From: Bacillota bacterium
GTDB taxonomy: Bacteria; Bacillota; Clostridia; Peptostreptococcales; Anaerovoracaceae
Assembly (NCBI GenBank): GCA_017621195.1
Contig: JAGATO010000041.1
Coordinates: forward strand, 1-13,950
Length of the DNA: 13,950 nt
Reading direction: 5' to 3'
Shown: piece after piece, positions 1-7,559 of the stretch
Layout of the letters: the number at the start of each line of letters is the position of its first letter
Numbering within the stretch: position 1 is the first letter of the stretch
Position numbers and translations under genes: made by a program
The notes under the pieces: generated by a model
Databases searched by the model: none
The model's input: the letters and a program-made list of their open reading frames with translations, nothing else
Told to the model about the DNA's origin: nothing

Positions 1-697
1 AGGTATTTTGGCTCCCAATGAGCAGGTGAGAGGAGAACACTACGACATCAACGACCGGATCAAGGTATACATCATGGATGTAAAGCGCACCAACAAGGGA
101 CCTCAGGTCTACCTGTCCAGATCTCATCCGGGACTGGTCAAGCGCCTGTTTGAGCTGGAAGTTCCGGAAATTCAGGACGGAATTGTAGAGATCAAGAGCG
201 TATCCAGAGAGGCCGGTTCCCGGACAAAGATGGCCGTCTGCACCCACGACGAGAGCGTGGATCCCGTAGGCGCCTGTGTAGGAACGAGAGGTTCTCGCGT
301 ACAGGCCGTGGTGGATGAGCTGCACGGTGAAAAGATCGACATCATCAACTGGAGCGAAGACCCCGGAAAGCTGATCAGCAGCGCCCTGTCTCCGGCCAAG
401 GTGGAAAAGGTTCTGATCGACGAGGAGGAAAAGGCCGCTACCGTGGTGGTTCCCGACTATCAGCTGTCCCTGGCCATCGGTAAGGAAGGACAGAACGTTC
501 GTCTGGCTGCCAAGCTGTGCAGTTGGAAGATCGACATCAAGAGCCACACCCAGTTCGAACGCATGGAGGAAGCTATGGCGGAGGAAGAAGCCCGGCTGGC
601 TGCTGCGGAGACGGAAGCTGCGGAGGACGTAGATGAGGTATTCGATGAAGAAGACGACGCCCTGCTGGACGGCGGCTTCGTTGAAGTCGAAGAGTAA
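1..697 (+). CDS. nusA: Transcription termination/antitermination factor NusA, C-terminal part (5' truncated by window edge)
   Basis: NusA binds RNA polymerase and nascent RNA and modulates pausing, termination and antitermination in the cytoplasm. The frame is already open at base 2 (Gly-Ile-Leu-Ala-Pro), so the gene begins left of the window; the TTG at position 8 is internal. About 231 residues are present. They cover the end of the S1 domain (GDRIKVY-like segment, here NDRIKVYIMDVKR), KH1 (VKRLFELEVPEI, then the VDPVGACVG loop with a G-T-R-G motif) and KH2 (LAIGKEGQNVRLAAKL, with a G-K-E-G loop). A strongly acidic tail rich in Glu/Asp/Ala follows, ending in FVEVEE. There are no E. coli-type AR repeats after KH2, as in Bacillota NusA. 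It is the first visible gene of the operon; ylxR starts 29 bp after its stop. Identity is certain from the motifs and the neighbours. Confidence 0.97.
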   Translation, partial: GILAPNEQVRGEHYDINDRIKVYIMDVKRTNKGPQVYLSRSHPGLVKRLFELEVPEIQDGIVEIKSVSREAGSRTKMAVCTHDESVDPVGACVGTRGSRVQAVVDELHGEKIDIINWSEDPGKLISSALSPAKVEKVLIDEEEKAATVVVPDYQLSLAIGKEGQNVRLAAKLCSWKIDIKSHTQFERMEEAMAEEEARLAAAETEAAEDVDEVFDEEDDALLDGGFVEVEE

Positions 698-726
698 AGA
701 GACAGCGTGGGAGGAGGAATGCGGCT

Positions 727-1008
727 ATGAAAATGAAGAAAATCCCCATGCGCCGCTGCGTGGGCTGCATGGAATCCAAACCGAAGAAAGAACTGATCCG
801 CATCGTTGCCCAGGGGGAAGGCGATCTGAAGATCGATGCCACCGGAAAGGCCAACGGCCGCGGCGTCTATCTGTGCCCCAAGGCGGAATGCTTTGCTGCG
901 GCCAGAAAAAAGCGGGCCATTTCCCGAAGTCTGGAAATGGAGATCTCTTCTCAGGTACTGGACCGCATATTCGAGGAGCTGAAACAATATGAGAGAACGG
1001 ATTCATAG
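727..1008 (+). CDS. ylxR: YlxR/RnpM family RNA-binding protein (RNase P modulator)
   Basis: This 93-residue basic protein matches the YlxR (DUF448) family. The N-terminal signature is IPMRRCVGCMESKPKKEL and the second signature is GRGVYLCPKAEC near residues 43-54. In B. subtilis the homologue, renamed RnpM, binds the RNase P RNA and modulates its activity; older work proposed a nucleoid or transcription role. The ATG is set by a strong GGAGGAG at 711-717, 9 bp upstream. The gene sits between nusA and ylxQ, its standard position in Bacillota. Its last 20 bp overlap ylxQ, which suggests translational coupling. The cysteines (CVGC and LCPKAEC) are conserved in the family; whether they bind metal is not established here. 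Confidence 0.93.
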   Translation: MKMKKIPMRRCVGCMESKPKKELIRIVAQGEGDLKIDATGKANGRGVYLCPKAECFAAARKKRAISRSLEMEISSQVLDRIFEELKQYERTDS

Positions 1009-1297
1009 CTATCTCGGCTTTGCCAGAAAATCGAGAAACCTGATATCCGGTTACAATACCTGTTTGTATGGCATCCAAAAGAGAAAGGTGAAGCTGCTGA
1101 TCCTGGCCGCCGATCTTTCGGAAAACACACTGGAGAAGTTTCGACGGTTGTGCGAATCCCAGAAGGTGGAGTACCGGATCTGTCTGACGGCAGAACAGTT
1201 ATCCATGTACGCCGGGGAAGAAGGAAAAGGAATCTTCGGCGTGACGGATCAGAAGTTCGCCGATGTCATATCCAAAGAGATTGATCAAATGAAGTAG
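989..1297 (+). CDS. ylxQ: YlxQ, L7Ae/L30e-family ribosomal-like RNA-binding protein
   Basis: This 102-residue protein has the L7Ae/L30e fold pattern. It starts YLGFARKSRNLISG, where Lys and Arg face RNA in the family, followed by a hydrophobic strand VKLLILAADLS. It ends with a short region containing GKGIFGVTD that corresponds to the conserved C-terminal glycine loop. Family members bind kink-turn RNAs; B. subtilis YlxQ is a non-essential homologue of L7Ae with an uncertain physiological target. The start ATG lies inside the end of ylxR (20-bp overlap), preceded by GAGGAG at 973-978. infB begins 19 bp downstream. Family and position are secure; the RNA target is inference. Confidence 0.92.
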   Translation: MRERIHSYLGFARKSRNLISGYNTCLYGIQKRKVKLLILAADLSENTLEKFRRLCESQKVEYRICLTAEQLSMYAGEEGKGIFGVTDQKFADVISKEIDQMK

Positions 1298-1316
1298 AAA
1301 AGGAGGTAGTTCTTAT

Positions 1317-4073
1317 ATGGATAAGGTGAAAAACCTCAATGAAGATAAAAAAGATACGAAGAACGCCAAGAAGGAAGCGCCGGCTCGTCCGTTCATGACC
1401 CCGCCGGCCGGAAAACCCCTGCCCAAGCACATGGTGAAGGCTCCCAACGGGAAGATGATGCCCCAGGGAAAACCCATGAAGAAGAGCGATGTTCCCCAGA
1501 CGAAGCCGAAGGAAGAGGCGGCGCCGACGGAAGCGGAAGCAAAGAAGCCCGTGGAAGCGGTACAGCCTGCAGCTCCGGCGGCAGCTGCGGAGGGCAAAGG
1601 GGCCAGAGAGGCGAAGGAAACGAAGACTGCGGAAGCGGCCAAAGAACCTGTAAAGGAAGCTGCGCCGAAGAAGGAACCGGCCAAGCCGGTGACCGACTAC
1701 GTGGATAACGGCCCCACGCTGAAGATCGTCAAGCGCGCTGTGGACATCGAAAAGGAAGAGAAGGAAGCCAGAGAAAAGGCGGCTGCGGAGAAGGCGGCCA
1801 GAGCTGCAGAACGTGCAGAACGTCCGGCCCGTCGTTCCGATCGTCCGGAGCGCAGCGACAGACCTCGAGGCGACAGAAGCGACCGTCAGGATCGCGGTGA
1901 CCGGGGCGACAAGAAGACCTGGCAAAAATCCGACCGTCCCCAGGGCAACAAGTCCGGCGAGCGCAGCGACCGTCAGGATCGCGGTGACAGAAAGCCCTTC
2001 GACAAGGGAAGCCGCGGCGGAGAACGGTTTGCCAAGGATAAGGATGGCGACGATACCGATCGCAGAAACGAACGCCGCAATGGCGGCGAAAAGAAGAAGT
2101 CCGTTCTGGTTTACGACGCCCCCATGGGTCTGACCAAGTCGGGCAATTCTTCCAAGAAAGGAAACAAGGATAAGGATAAGGAAAGAGAGCGCCTGTCCGG
2201 TGAAAAGAAGCACGGAAAGGTGATGGATCTGTCCAAGTCCGCTCCGAAGAAGCATAAGAAGAACAAGGAAAGAGTGGAGCAGGTGGAAGAGACCGCGATC
2301 GAAATGGAAGCATTACCGGTAGGAACAAAGGTCATCACCGTTCCCATCACCGTTGCCGGTCTGGCAGAGCAGATCGAAGTAAGCACCTCTCAGATCATCA
2401 TGGCGCTGATGAAGCTGGGCATCATGGCCAACATCAACCAGAACCTGGATGAAGATACCGCCGTGCTGCTGGGTGCCGATCTGGGCATCAACATCGTCGT
2501 CAGCAAGGTCAACGAGGAAGATACCGAGGAAGGTCTGGAAACCTTCGAGGATAAGGAAGAGGATCTGAAGCCTCGTCCGCCCATCATCACCGTCATGGGT
2601 CACGTAGACCACGGTAAGACGTCCCTGCTGGATGCCATTCGAAAGACCAACGTAACCTCCAGCGAAGCCGGCGGTATTACGCAGCACATCGGTGCGTCCG
2701 AAGTCAACCTGAACGGGCAGAAGATCGTGTTCCTGGACACTCCGGGCCACGAAGCCTTTACGGCGATGCGCGCCAGAGGCGCGCTGGTCACCGACATCGC
2801 GGTGCTGGTGGTTGCCGCAGACGACAGCGTCAAGCCCCAGACGGTGGAATCCATCAGCCATGCCAAGGCGGCAGGTGTACCGATTATCGTAGCCATCAAT
2901 AAGATCGATAAGCCGGGTGCAAATCCTGACAGGGTAAAGCAGGACCTGACGGAGCACGGCATTCTGGTGGAAGACTGGGGCGGCGAGACCATCTGCGTTC
3001 CCGTATCGGCTAAGACCGGTGAAGGCATCGTCAACCTGCTGGAAATGATCCTGCTGCAGGCGGAAATGCTGGAGCTGAAGGCCAACCCCAACCGTCTGGC
3101 CATGGGTACCGTCATCGAAGCCCGGCTGGATAAGACCAAGGGCCCTGTTGCCACTCTGCTGGTGACCAACGGTACGCTGCAGACCGGTATGTCGGTAGTT
3201 GCAGGTACGTGCAGCGGTAAGATCCGACTGATGACCAACTTCAAGGGTGACACCATCCGCAAGGCCGGTCCCGCTACTGCTGTGGAGATTCTGGGTCTCA
3301 CCGAGGTTCCGGAAGCAGGTGACGAATTCAACGCTCTGCGCAACGATAAGCTGGCCAGAGAAATCGCCGAAAAGCGCCGCATGAAGCTGAGAGAAGAGGT
3401 TCTGGCAAAGAACGCCAGCGTCACTCTGGATCAGCTGTTCAGCCAGATGGCCGAAGGCGAAGTCAAGGATCTGAACCTGATCATCAAGGCTGACGTACTG
3501 GGTTCCGTAGGAGCGCTGATTCAGTCTCTGGAAAAGCTGCAGAACGAGAACGTCCGCGTGAAGATCGTTCACTCCGGCGTAGGTACCATCACCGAATCCG
3601 ACGTCATGCTGGCCAACACTTCGGGAGCCATCATCATCGGCTTCAACGTCCGTCCTTCCACGGCGGTCACCACCATGGCCGACAGAGACGGCGTAGAGAT
3701 CCGCACCTACAGAATCATCTACGAAGTGCTGGATGATATCGAAGCAGCCATGAAGGGTATGTTGGATCCTGAATACAGAGAAGTGGTTCTGGGCAAAATC
3801 GAGATCAGAAACACCTTCAAGGTCCCCGGCGTAGGAACGGTAGGCGGCGCTTACGTTCTGGAAGGAAAGGTCCAGAGAAACGCGCAGATCCGCCTGGTTC
3901 GCGACGGCATTGTGATCCACGAAGGAAAGATCTCTTCTCTGAAGAGATTCAAGGACGATGCCAAGGAAGTGGCTCAGGGCTTTGAATGCGGTATCGGCAT
4001 TGAAAACTATAACGACGTCAAGGAAGGCGATATCATCGAAGCCTTCAAGATGGAAGAAATCGAAAGAAAATAA
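1317..4073 (+). CDS. infB: Translation initiation factor IF-2
   Basis: IF-2 is the GTPase that places initiator fMet-tRNA on the 30S subunit and promotes 50S joining. The protein has 918 residues. Residues 1 to about 335 are a charged, low-complexity, probably disordered arm rich in Lys, Glu, Ala and Arg-Ser-Asp. An IF2_N module covers about 339-392 (VITVPITVAGLAEQIEVS onward). The G domain has G1 GHVDHGKT at 428-435, G2 GGITQHIGA, G3 DTPGHEAF from 474, G4 NKID at 528-531 and G5 SAK at 564-566. Beta-barrel domain II, domain III (LIIKADVLGSVGAL, near 720) and the fMet-tRNA-binding C2 barrel (FKVPGVGTVGGAYVLEG) follow. AAGGAGG at 1300-1306 supports the start. The arm contains an in-frame 24-bp direct repeat. 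Length is in the usual range for IF-2 with a long arm. Confidence 0.98.
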   Translation: MDKVKNLNEDKKDTKNAKKEAPARPFMTPPAGKPLPKHMVKAPNGKMMPQGKPMKKSDVPQTKPKEEAAPTEAEAKKPVEAVQPAAPAAAAEGKGAREAKETKTAEAAKEPVKEAAPKKEPAKPVTDYVDNGPTLKIVKRAVDIEKEEKEAREKAAAEKAARAAERAERPARRSDRPERSDRPRGDRSDRQDRGDRGDKKTWQKSDRPQGNKSGERSDRQDRGDRKPFDKGSRGGERFAKDKDGDDTDRRNERRNGGEKKKSVLVYDAPMGLTKSGNSSKKGNKDKDKERERLSGEKKHGKVMDLSKSAPKKHKKNKERVEQVEETAIEMEALPVGTKVITVPITVAGLAEQIEVSTSQIIMALMKLGIMANINQNLDEDTAVLLGADLGINIVVSKVNEEDTEEGLETFEDKEEDLKPRPPIITVMGHVDHGKTSLLDAIRKTNVTSSEAGGITQHIGASEVNLNGQKIVFLDTPGHEAFTAMRARGALVTDIAVLVVAADDSVKPQTVESISHAKAAGVPIIVAINKIDKPGANPDRVKQDLTEHGILVEDWGGETICVPVSAKTGEGIVNLLEMILLQAEMLELKANPNRLAMGTVIEARLDKTKGPVATLLVTNGTLQTGMSVVAGTCSGKIRLMTNFKGDTIRKAGPATAVEILGLTEVPEAGDEFNALRNDKLAREIAEKRRMKLREEVLAKNASVTLDQLFSQMAEGEVKDLNLIIKADVLGSVGALIQSLEKLQNENVRVKIVHSGVGTITESDVMLANTSGAIIIGFNVRPSTAVTTMADRDGVEIRTYRIIYEVLDDIEAAMKGMLDPEYREVVLGKIEIRNTFKVPGVGTVGGAYVLEGKVQRNAQIRLVRDGIVIHEGKISSLKRFKDDAKEVAQGFECGIGIENYNDVKEGDIIEAFKMEEIERK
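1878..1988 (+). repeat. 24-bp in-frame direct repeat in the infB N-terminal arm
   Basis: Identical 24-bp copies lie at 1878-1901 and 1965-1988, each encoding SDRQDRGD. Their starts are 87 bp (29 codons) apart, so the frame is kept. They sit in an Arg/Asp/Ser-rich part of the IF-2 arm with further short imperfect copies (RSDRPERSDRPRGDR) just upstream. This looks like slippage or duplication growth of a disordered segment. Confidence 0.8.
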
Positions 4074-4085
4074 AAGGAGAACTGT

Positions 4086-4511
4086 ATGGGAAAAGGTTAC
4101 AGACCGGGCAGACTGGGCGAGGAGGTCCGTCGGATCGTCAGCGACATGCTGCTCCGGGAACTGAAGGATCCCCGGTTCCAGAAGAGAATGGTCAGCGTAA
4201 CGGCTGTGGACGTTTCGGCGGACGGCAGTTACGCTACGCTGTACCTGACGGCCTTCGGACTGGGAGGAAACCCTGAGCTGTCCGGGGAGGACAAGGAAGA
4301 GATTCTGAAGGCCTTCCAGAGCGCCAAGGGGAAGATCCGTACGGAGATCGGGCGCAAGGTTAAGCTGCGCCACGTTCCCGAGCTTCTGTTCAAGTTCGAC
4401 ACATCGATGGAATACGGAAGACACATGGATGAAGTGCTGAGCAGGCTTGACATCCCCAGGGATGAAGAAATTGCAGAGGAAGGCACAGACGAGGACGACG
4501 ATGAAGAATAG
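4086..4511 (+). CDS. rbfA: 30S ribosome-binding factor A
   Basis: RbfA is a small KH-like protein that binds the immature 30S subunit and helps mature the 16S rRNA 5' end. The 141-residue product has the family pattern. It shows an N-terminal helix (RLGEEVRRIVSDMLLREL), the DPRF motif, then VSVTAVDVSADGSYATLYL with the conserved Val-x-Asp-Val-Ser-x-Asp core. LRHVPELLFKFDTSMEYG closes the fold. The C-terminus has an acidic tail (EEGTDEDDDEE) beyond the core, as in many Bacillota. AGGAGA at 4075-4080 lies 5 bp before the ATG and 12 bp separate it from infB. Its last 11 bp overlap the likely start of nrnA. Confidence 0.96.
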   Translation: MGKGYRPGRLGEEVRRIVSDMLLRELKDPRFQKRMVSVTAVDVSADGSYATLYLTAFGLGGNPELSGEDKEEILKAFQSAKGKIRTEIGRKVKLRHVPELLFKFDTSMEYGRHMDEVLSRLDIPRDEEIAEEGTDEDDDEE

Positions 4512-5517
4512 TTTCATGAAGGAGCCGGAGCGCATGAGGGCACTGGCTCAGTTGATCAACAGCAGCGATTCCATCCTGCTGTTTCCTCATTCTAAAATGG
4601 ATGGAGATGCGGCAGGCTCCTGCGGAGCCCTGTGCGCGGCGCTGCGAAATCAAGGAAAACAGGCCTACGTGTTCGCCGACGAGGTGATTCCGGACAATCT
4701 GAAGTTTCTGGTGAAGGACTTCGTCACCGACGATCCCCGGACGTTGGAACAGCCGGATCTCTGCATGGCTGTGGACTGCGGCGAAGCGGGGCGGTTCGAG
4801 AAGCGAAAGGACGTGTTCTTCCGCGGCCATCGGCTGGCCTGTCTGGATCACCACGAGGGCGGCGGACAGTTTGACGATGCCGTCTGTTACGTGGACCCGG
4901 AAAGCGCCTCCTGCGGCGAGCTGATGTTTGCGCTTCTGACGGAGATGGGAGCGGAGATCACTCCCTTTATGGCGGACGCACTCTACGGAGCCATCACAAC
5001 GGATACGGGAAATTTCCGGTTCAGCAACGCTAAAAAAGAGACTCACGAGATCGTGGCGCGGCTGTACGACTGCGGCCTGAATCACGCTGCAGTCTGTAAC
5101 GAGATCTACGATAACGAGCGGATCGAAAAGCTGCGGCTCCACGCCCTGGCCATTGCCGATATGGAGATGGTGGCGGAAGGATGTGCCAACATCGTCTGCG
5201 TTACTCAGGAGATGTTGAAAAAGACCGGCGCTGAAATGTGGGAGACCGAGGGCCTGATCGACACCATGCGGTCCGTGGCAGGGGTGGAAATCTCCGCCCT
5301 GTTAAAGGAGGATGAGCCGGAGAAGATCAAGATCAGTCTGCGGGCCAAGAGCTATGGCGAGGTTTTGACCATCGCCGGAGAATTTGGCGGCGGCGGCCAT
5401 CGAAAGGCGGCCGGCGGTACGATCCGCCGTCCCATCGGACCGGCGAAGGAAATGGTCAAGGACGCCATCTGTCGGTGGTTTCAGGCGCAGAAAGCGGAGG
5501 AAACGAAGAAAGAATGA
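4501..5517 (+). CDS. nrnA: DHH/DHHA1 phosphoesterase NrnA (oligoribonuclease / pAp phosphatase)
   Basis: NrnA degrades 2-5 nt RNA fragments to mononucleotides and removes the 3' phosphate from pAp. It stands in for Orn in Bacillota. With the ATG at 4501 the product has 338 residues. The metal ligands are visible: His30, Asp34 and Asp36 (HSKMDGDAAGS), Asp92 in VDCGEAGR, and the DHH motif Asp116-His117-His118. ADALYGAITTDTGNFRFS follows. The DHHA1 substrate-binding domain ends in GGGGHRKAAGG around 296-306. The open frame extends to 4447, but the upstream residues are poorly supported, whereas GAGGA at 4491-4495 lies 5 bp before 4501. Starts at 4516 or 4534 are possible alternatives. It overlaps rbfA by 11 bp and truB by 4 bp (ATGA), so translation is probably coupled. 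Confidence 0.93.
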   Translation: MKNSFMKEPERMRALAQLINSSDSILLFPHSKMDGDAAGSCGALCAALRNQGKQAYVFADEVIPDNLKFLVKDFVTDDPRTLEQPDLCMAVDCGEAGRFEKRKDVFFRGHRLACLDHHEGGGQFDDAVCYVDPESASCGELMFALLTEMGAEITPFMADALYGAITTDTGNFRFSNAKKETHEIVARLYDCGLNHAAVCNEIYDNERIEKLRLHALAIADMEMVAEGCANIVCVTQEMLKKTGAEMWETEGLIDTMRSVAGVEISALLKEDEPEKIKISLRAKSYGEVLTIAGEFGGGGHRKAAGGTIRRPIGPAKEMVKDAICRWFQAQKAEETKKE

Positions 5518-6500
5518 ACGCCATCATCAATCTATTGAAACCGGCGGGCATGTCGTCCCACGATGCGGTGTATCTGCTGCGGAAGCTGACGGGCTACAAG
5601 CACATCGGCCACACGGGAACGCTGGACCCCATGGCGGCGGGCGTTTTGCCGCTGTGTTTCAACAGCGCTGCCCGCATCAACGAATACCTGGACATGGATC
5701 GCAAAACCTACCGCTGTGAAATGATCCTGGGTCTGACCACCGATACCATGGATATCTGGGGAACGGTCATAGAGGATCGGAGGGATCGGATCGGCGCAGC
5801 GCGGGAGGAAGACGTGAGGAAGGCCATGGAGCCTATCCGCGGGCTGATCCGGCAGACGCCTCCTAAGTATTCGGCGGTGCGCATCGGCGGACGCAGGCTC
5901 TACGATTACGCCCGCAGCGGCCAGGAGGTGGAGATTCCCCAGCGGCCGGTGGTCATCTACCGGCTGGAATTGATCCGGGCAGATCTGGCCACGGGACGGA
6001 TTCTGTTCGAAGTAGAATGCTCCAAGGGAACGTACATCCGCAGCATCTGCCACGACGTGGGACAGGCCCTGGGCGTGGGCGCCGCCATGAGCTTTCTGGT
6101 GCGCAGCGCCACCGGCGCGTTTACGCTGGAAAATGCGGTGACGCCGGAACGGCTGAAGGAGGACTGGCAGTCCTGTGTTCTGCCGGCGGATATGCCGCTG
6201 GCCCACCTGGGACGGCTGCGGCTTCGAAAGGGCCGGGGCAGTTGGTTTTCCAACGGAGGCTGGCTGACGGCGGGGGATGTGACGGATCGGCAGGAGCCCT
6301 GTCTGGCCCGGATGTGGAAAGCGTCCGGCGAGACCTGCGGCGCCTCGGCAGAGGATGTCATGGAGCACATCGGAGCCGATTCCAAGCTGCTTCGCGTGTA
6401 CCGGGTGTACGAGGACGACGTCTTTCTGGGAACGGCGGTCTGGAGACCGGAGCAGAAGAAATATACGACGGATAAGGTATTTCGAACTGAAGGTATTTAA
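5514..6500 (+). CDS. truB: tRNA pseudouridine-55 synthase TruB
   Basis: TruB converts U55 in the T-loop of tRNAs to pseudouridine. The start at 5514 is chosen because MNAIINLLKPAGMSSHDAV matches the family N-terminus; the open frame upstream is only the nrnA tail in another frame. The catalytic Asp is Asp38 in GHTGTLDPMAAG. Other family motifs are LGLTTDTMDIWG, QTPPKYSAVRIGGRRLYDYA and CSKGTYIRSICHDVG. The C-terminus contains a PUA-like strand pair (LLRVYRVYEDDVFLGTA). At 328 residues it is longer than the usual ~300, with about 20-30 extra residues in the PUA region (around RQEPCLARMWKASGETCGAS). GGAGGAA at 5496-5502 is about 11 bp from the ATG, and the start overlaps the nrnA stop. Confidence 0.95.
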   Translation: MNAIINLLKPAGMSSHDAVYLLRKLTGYKHIGHTGTLDPMAAGVLPLCFNSAARINEYLDMDRKTYRCEMILGLTTDTMDIWGTVIEDRRDRIGAAREEDVRKAMEPIRGLIRQTPPKYSAVRIGGRRLYDYARSGQEVEIPQRPVVIYRLELIRADLATGRILFEVECSKGTYIRSICHDVGQALGVGAAMSFLVRSATGAFTLENAVTPERLKEDWQSCVLPADMPLAHLGRLRLRKGRGSWFSNGGWLTAGDVTDRQEPCLARMWKASGETCGASAEDVMEHIGADSKLLRVYRVYEDDVFLGTAVWRPEQKKYTTDKVFRTEGI

Positions 6501-7428
6501 AAGTATTGAGGAAATACAGAACATAGAGGAGACGGCCACGGCTCTGGGAAACTTCGACGGGATTCACCTGGGCCATCAGGCCCTGATCCGCGAGGCCGTA
6601 ACTCAGGCCCGGCAGAAGGGGTTGAAGAGCGCCGTATTTACATTTTCCAACCATCCGAAGAACGTGATCTCCGGAACGAACATGGTGAAGAACATCATCT
6701 ACTGCGACGAAAAGGTGGCTATTTTGGAGGCCATGGGCGTGGACTACCTGTTCTCTCTGGATTATACCATGGAGTTCGGGGCCATGACGCCACAGCAGTT
6801 TTCGTCGGAGCTTCTGGTGAAGACATTCCGGGCGCGTCACGTAGTCTGCGGATTCAATTACCGCTACGGCTACAAGGCCGAAGGCGATTCCCGGATGCTG
6901 ATCCAGCAGGGCTGCATACTGGGCTTCGACGTCTCGGTCATGGATCCGGTGTCCATTGATGGCTCTGTGGTCAGCAGTACGCTGATCCGGGGGCTGATCG
7001 CCCAGGGCGAGATGGAGGAATGCAGCCGCTATTTGGGCCGCAACTATGCCATCGGCGGGAGGGTCATCGAGGGCAACCACATCGGCCGCACCATCGGCTT
7101 TCCCACCTGCAACATCACGGTGGATGAGACCATGGTGGCTCCGGCCAACGGCGTGTACGTGACCAACTGCAGGGTGGACGGCCAGCTTCATCCCTCCATC
7201 ACCAACGTGGGTTCCAAGCCCACCATCGGTATGTACCATAAGAATGTGGAGACCCACCTTCTGGATTTTTCGGGAAACCTGTACGGACGGGAGATCCGGG
7301 TAGAGTTTCTGAAGAAGCTGCGGGATGAGCGGAAGTTTGAAAACGTAGAGGCCCTGGCGGAGGAGATCCAGCGGAACTGCAGGACGGCCCGGGAGTATCA
7401 CGGAATGTTGAAAAAACAATCGGTTTGA
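6487..7428 (+). CDS. ribF: Bifunctional riboflavin kinase / FAD synthetase RibF (probable CTG start)
   Basis: RibF makes FMN from riboflavin and then FAD from FMN. The N-terminal nucleotidyltransferase domain shows GNFDGIHLGH (residues 21-30), TFSNHPK, VVCGFNYRYGYKAEGD and SSTLIR from residue 163. The C-terminal riboflavin kinase domain shows GRTIGFPTCNI around 200-210, NGVYVTN, NVGSKPTIG and VETHLLDFSGNLYG, then LRDERKF. The only upstream ATG (6355) would add 44 residues lying entirely over truB with no family character. The only Leu/Val/Met codon between them is CTG at 6487, giving (M)KVFKSIEEI, which fits the usual RibF N-terminus and a 313-residue length typical of the family. AAGG at 6474-6477 could serve as a weak ribosome binding site. 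It overlaps truB by 14 bp. Identity is certain; the exact start is inferred. Confidence 0.93.
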   Translation: MKVFKSIEEIQNIEETATALGNFDGIHLGHQALIREAVTQARQKGLKSAVFTFSNHPKNVISGTNMVKNIIYCDEKVAILEAMGVDYLFSLDYTMEFGAMTPQQFSSELLVKTFRARHVVCGFNYRYGYKAEGDSRMLIQQGCILGFDVSVMDPVSIDGSVVSSTLIRGLIAQGEMEECSRYLGRNYAIGGRVIEGNHIGRTIGFPTCNITVDETMVAPANGVYVTNCRVDGQLHPSITNVGSKPTIGMYHKNVETHLLDFSGNLYGREIRVEFLKKLRDERKFENVEALAEEIQRNCRTAREYHGMLKKQSV

Positions 7429-7441
7429 CCGAAAAAAGCCC

Positions 7442-7470
7442 TTTACAAAACACGGTTCACGTGCTATCAT
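7442..7470 (+). promoter_or_regulatory. Sigma-A-type promoter for rpsO
   Basis: The -35 element is TTTACA (7442-7447) and the -10 element is TATCAT (7465-7470), each 5/6 to consensus. The spacer is exactly 17 bp. A TG at 7462-7463, one base before the -10, makes it an extended -10 promoter. It lies 13 bp after the ribF stop and predicts a start near 7477, giving an rpsO leader of about 80 nt. No other motif this good is present in the gap. Confidence 0.8.
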
Positions 7471-7486
7471 TAAGAGGTTGAATTAG

Positions 7487-7537
7487 TGCCTTTCCCTGAG
7501 TTTTGCGACACTCCGACGCATTACCCGGCTGAAGGCG
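7487..7537 (+). promoter_or_regulatory. Structured 5' leader of rpsO, possible S15 autoregulatory element
   Basis: The predicted leader can close with TGCCTTT (7487-7493) pairing GAAGGCG (7531-7537), seven pairs including two G-U. Inside are two overlapping helices: GAGT (7498-7501) with ACTC (7510-7513), and TGCG (7504-7507) with CGCA (7517-7520). They interleave, so they are either mutually exclusive or form a pseudoknot. rpsO mRNAs of several bacterial groups carry structurally diverse leaders bound by S15, which represses its own translation. The structure ends 7 nt before the AAAAGGAG ribosome binding site (7545-7552). That this one binds S15 is inference. Confidence 0.45.
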
Positions 7538-7559
7538 AATGTAGAAAAGGAGAAAACAC

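Noticed and set aside
1266..2255. 329-codon minus-strand frame with Leu/Phe-rich, membrane-like composition
   Set aside because: The hydrophobic look is the complement of the Lys/Glu-rich IF-2 arm and does not indicate a real membrane protein.
2313..4535. 740-codon open frame on the minus strand opposite infB
   Set aside because: It mirrors infB and has no family motifs. Long antisense frames arise here because the host genes avoid codons whose complement is a stop (TTA, CTA, TCA).
6355..6486. 44-residue N-terminal extension of ribF from ATG 6355
   Set aside because: It lies wholly over the truB C-terminus and its Cys/Arg/Ser-rich residues do not resemble RibF. The CTG start gives the normal family length.
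7420..7432. Small hairpin TCGGT/ACCGA at the end of ribF as a terminator
   Set aside because: The stem is 5 bp with a 3-nt loop and is followed by A's on the + strand. It would only resemble a terminator on the minus strand, where no gene is supported.
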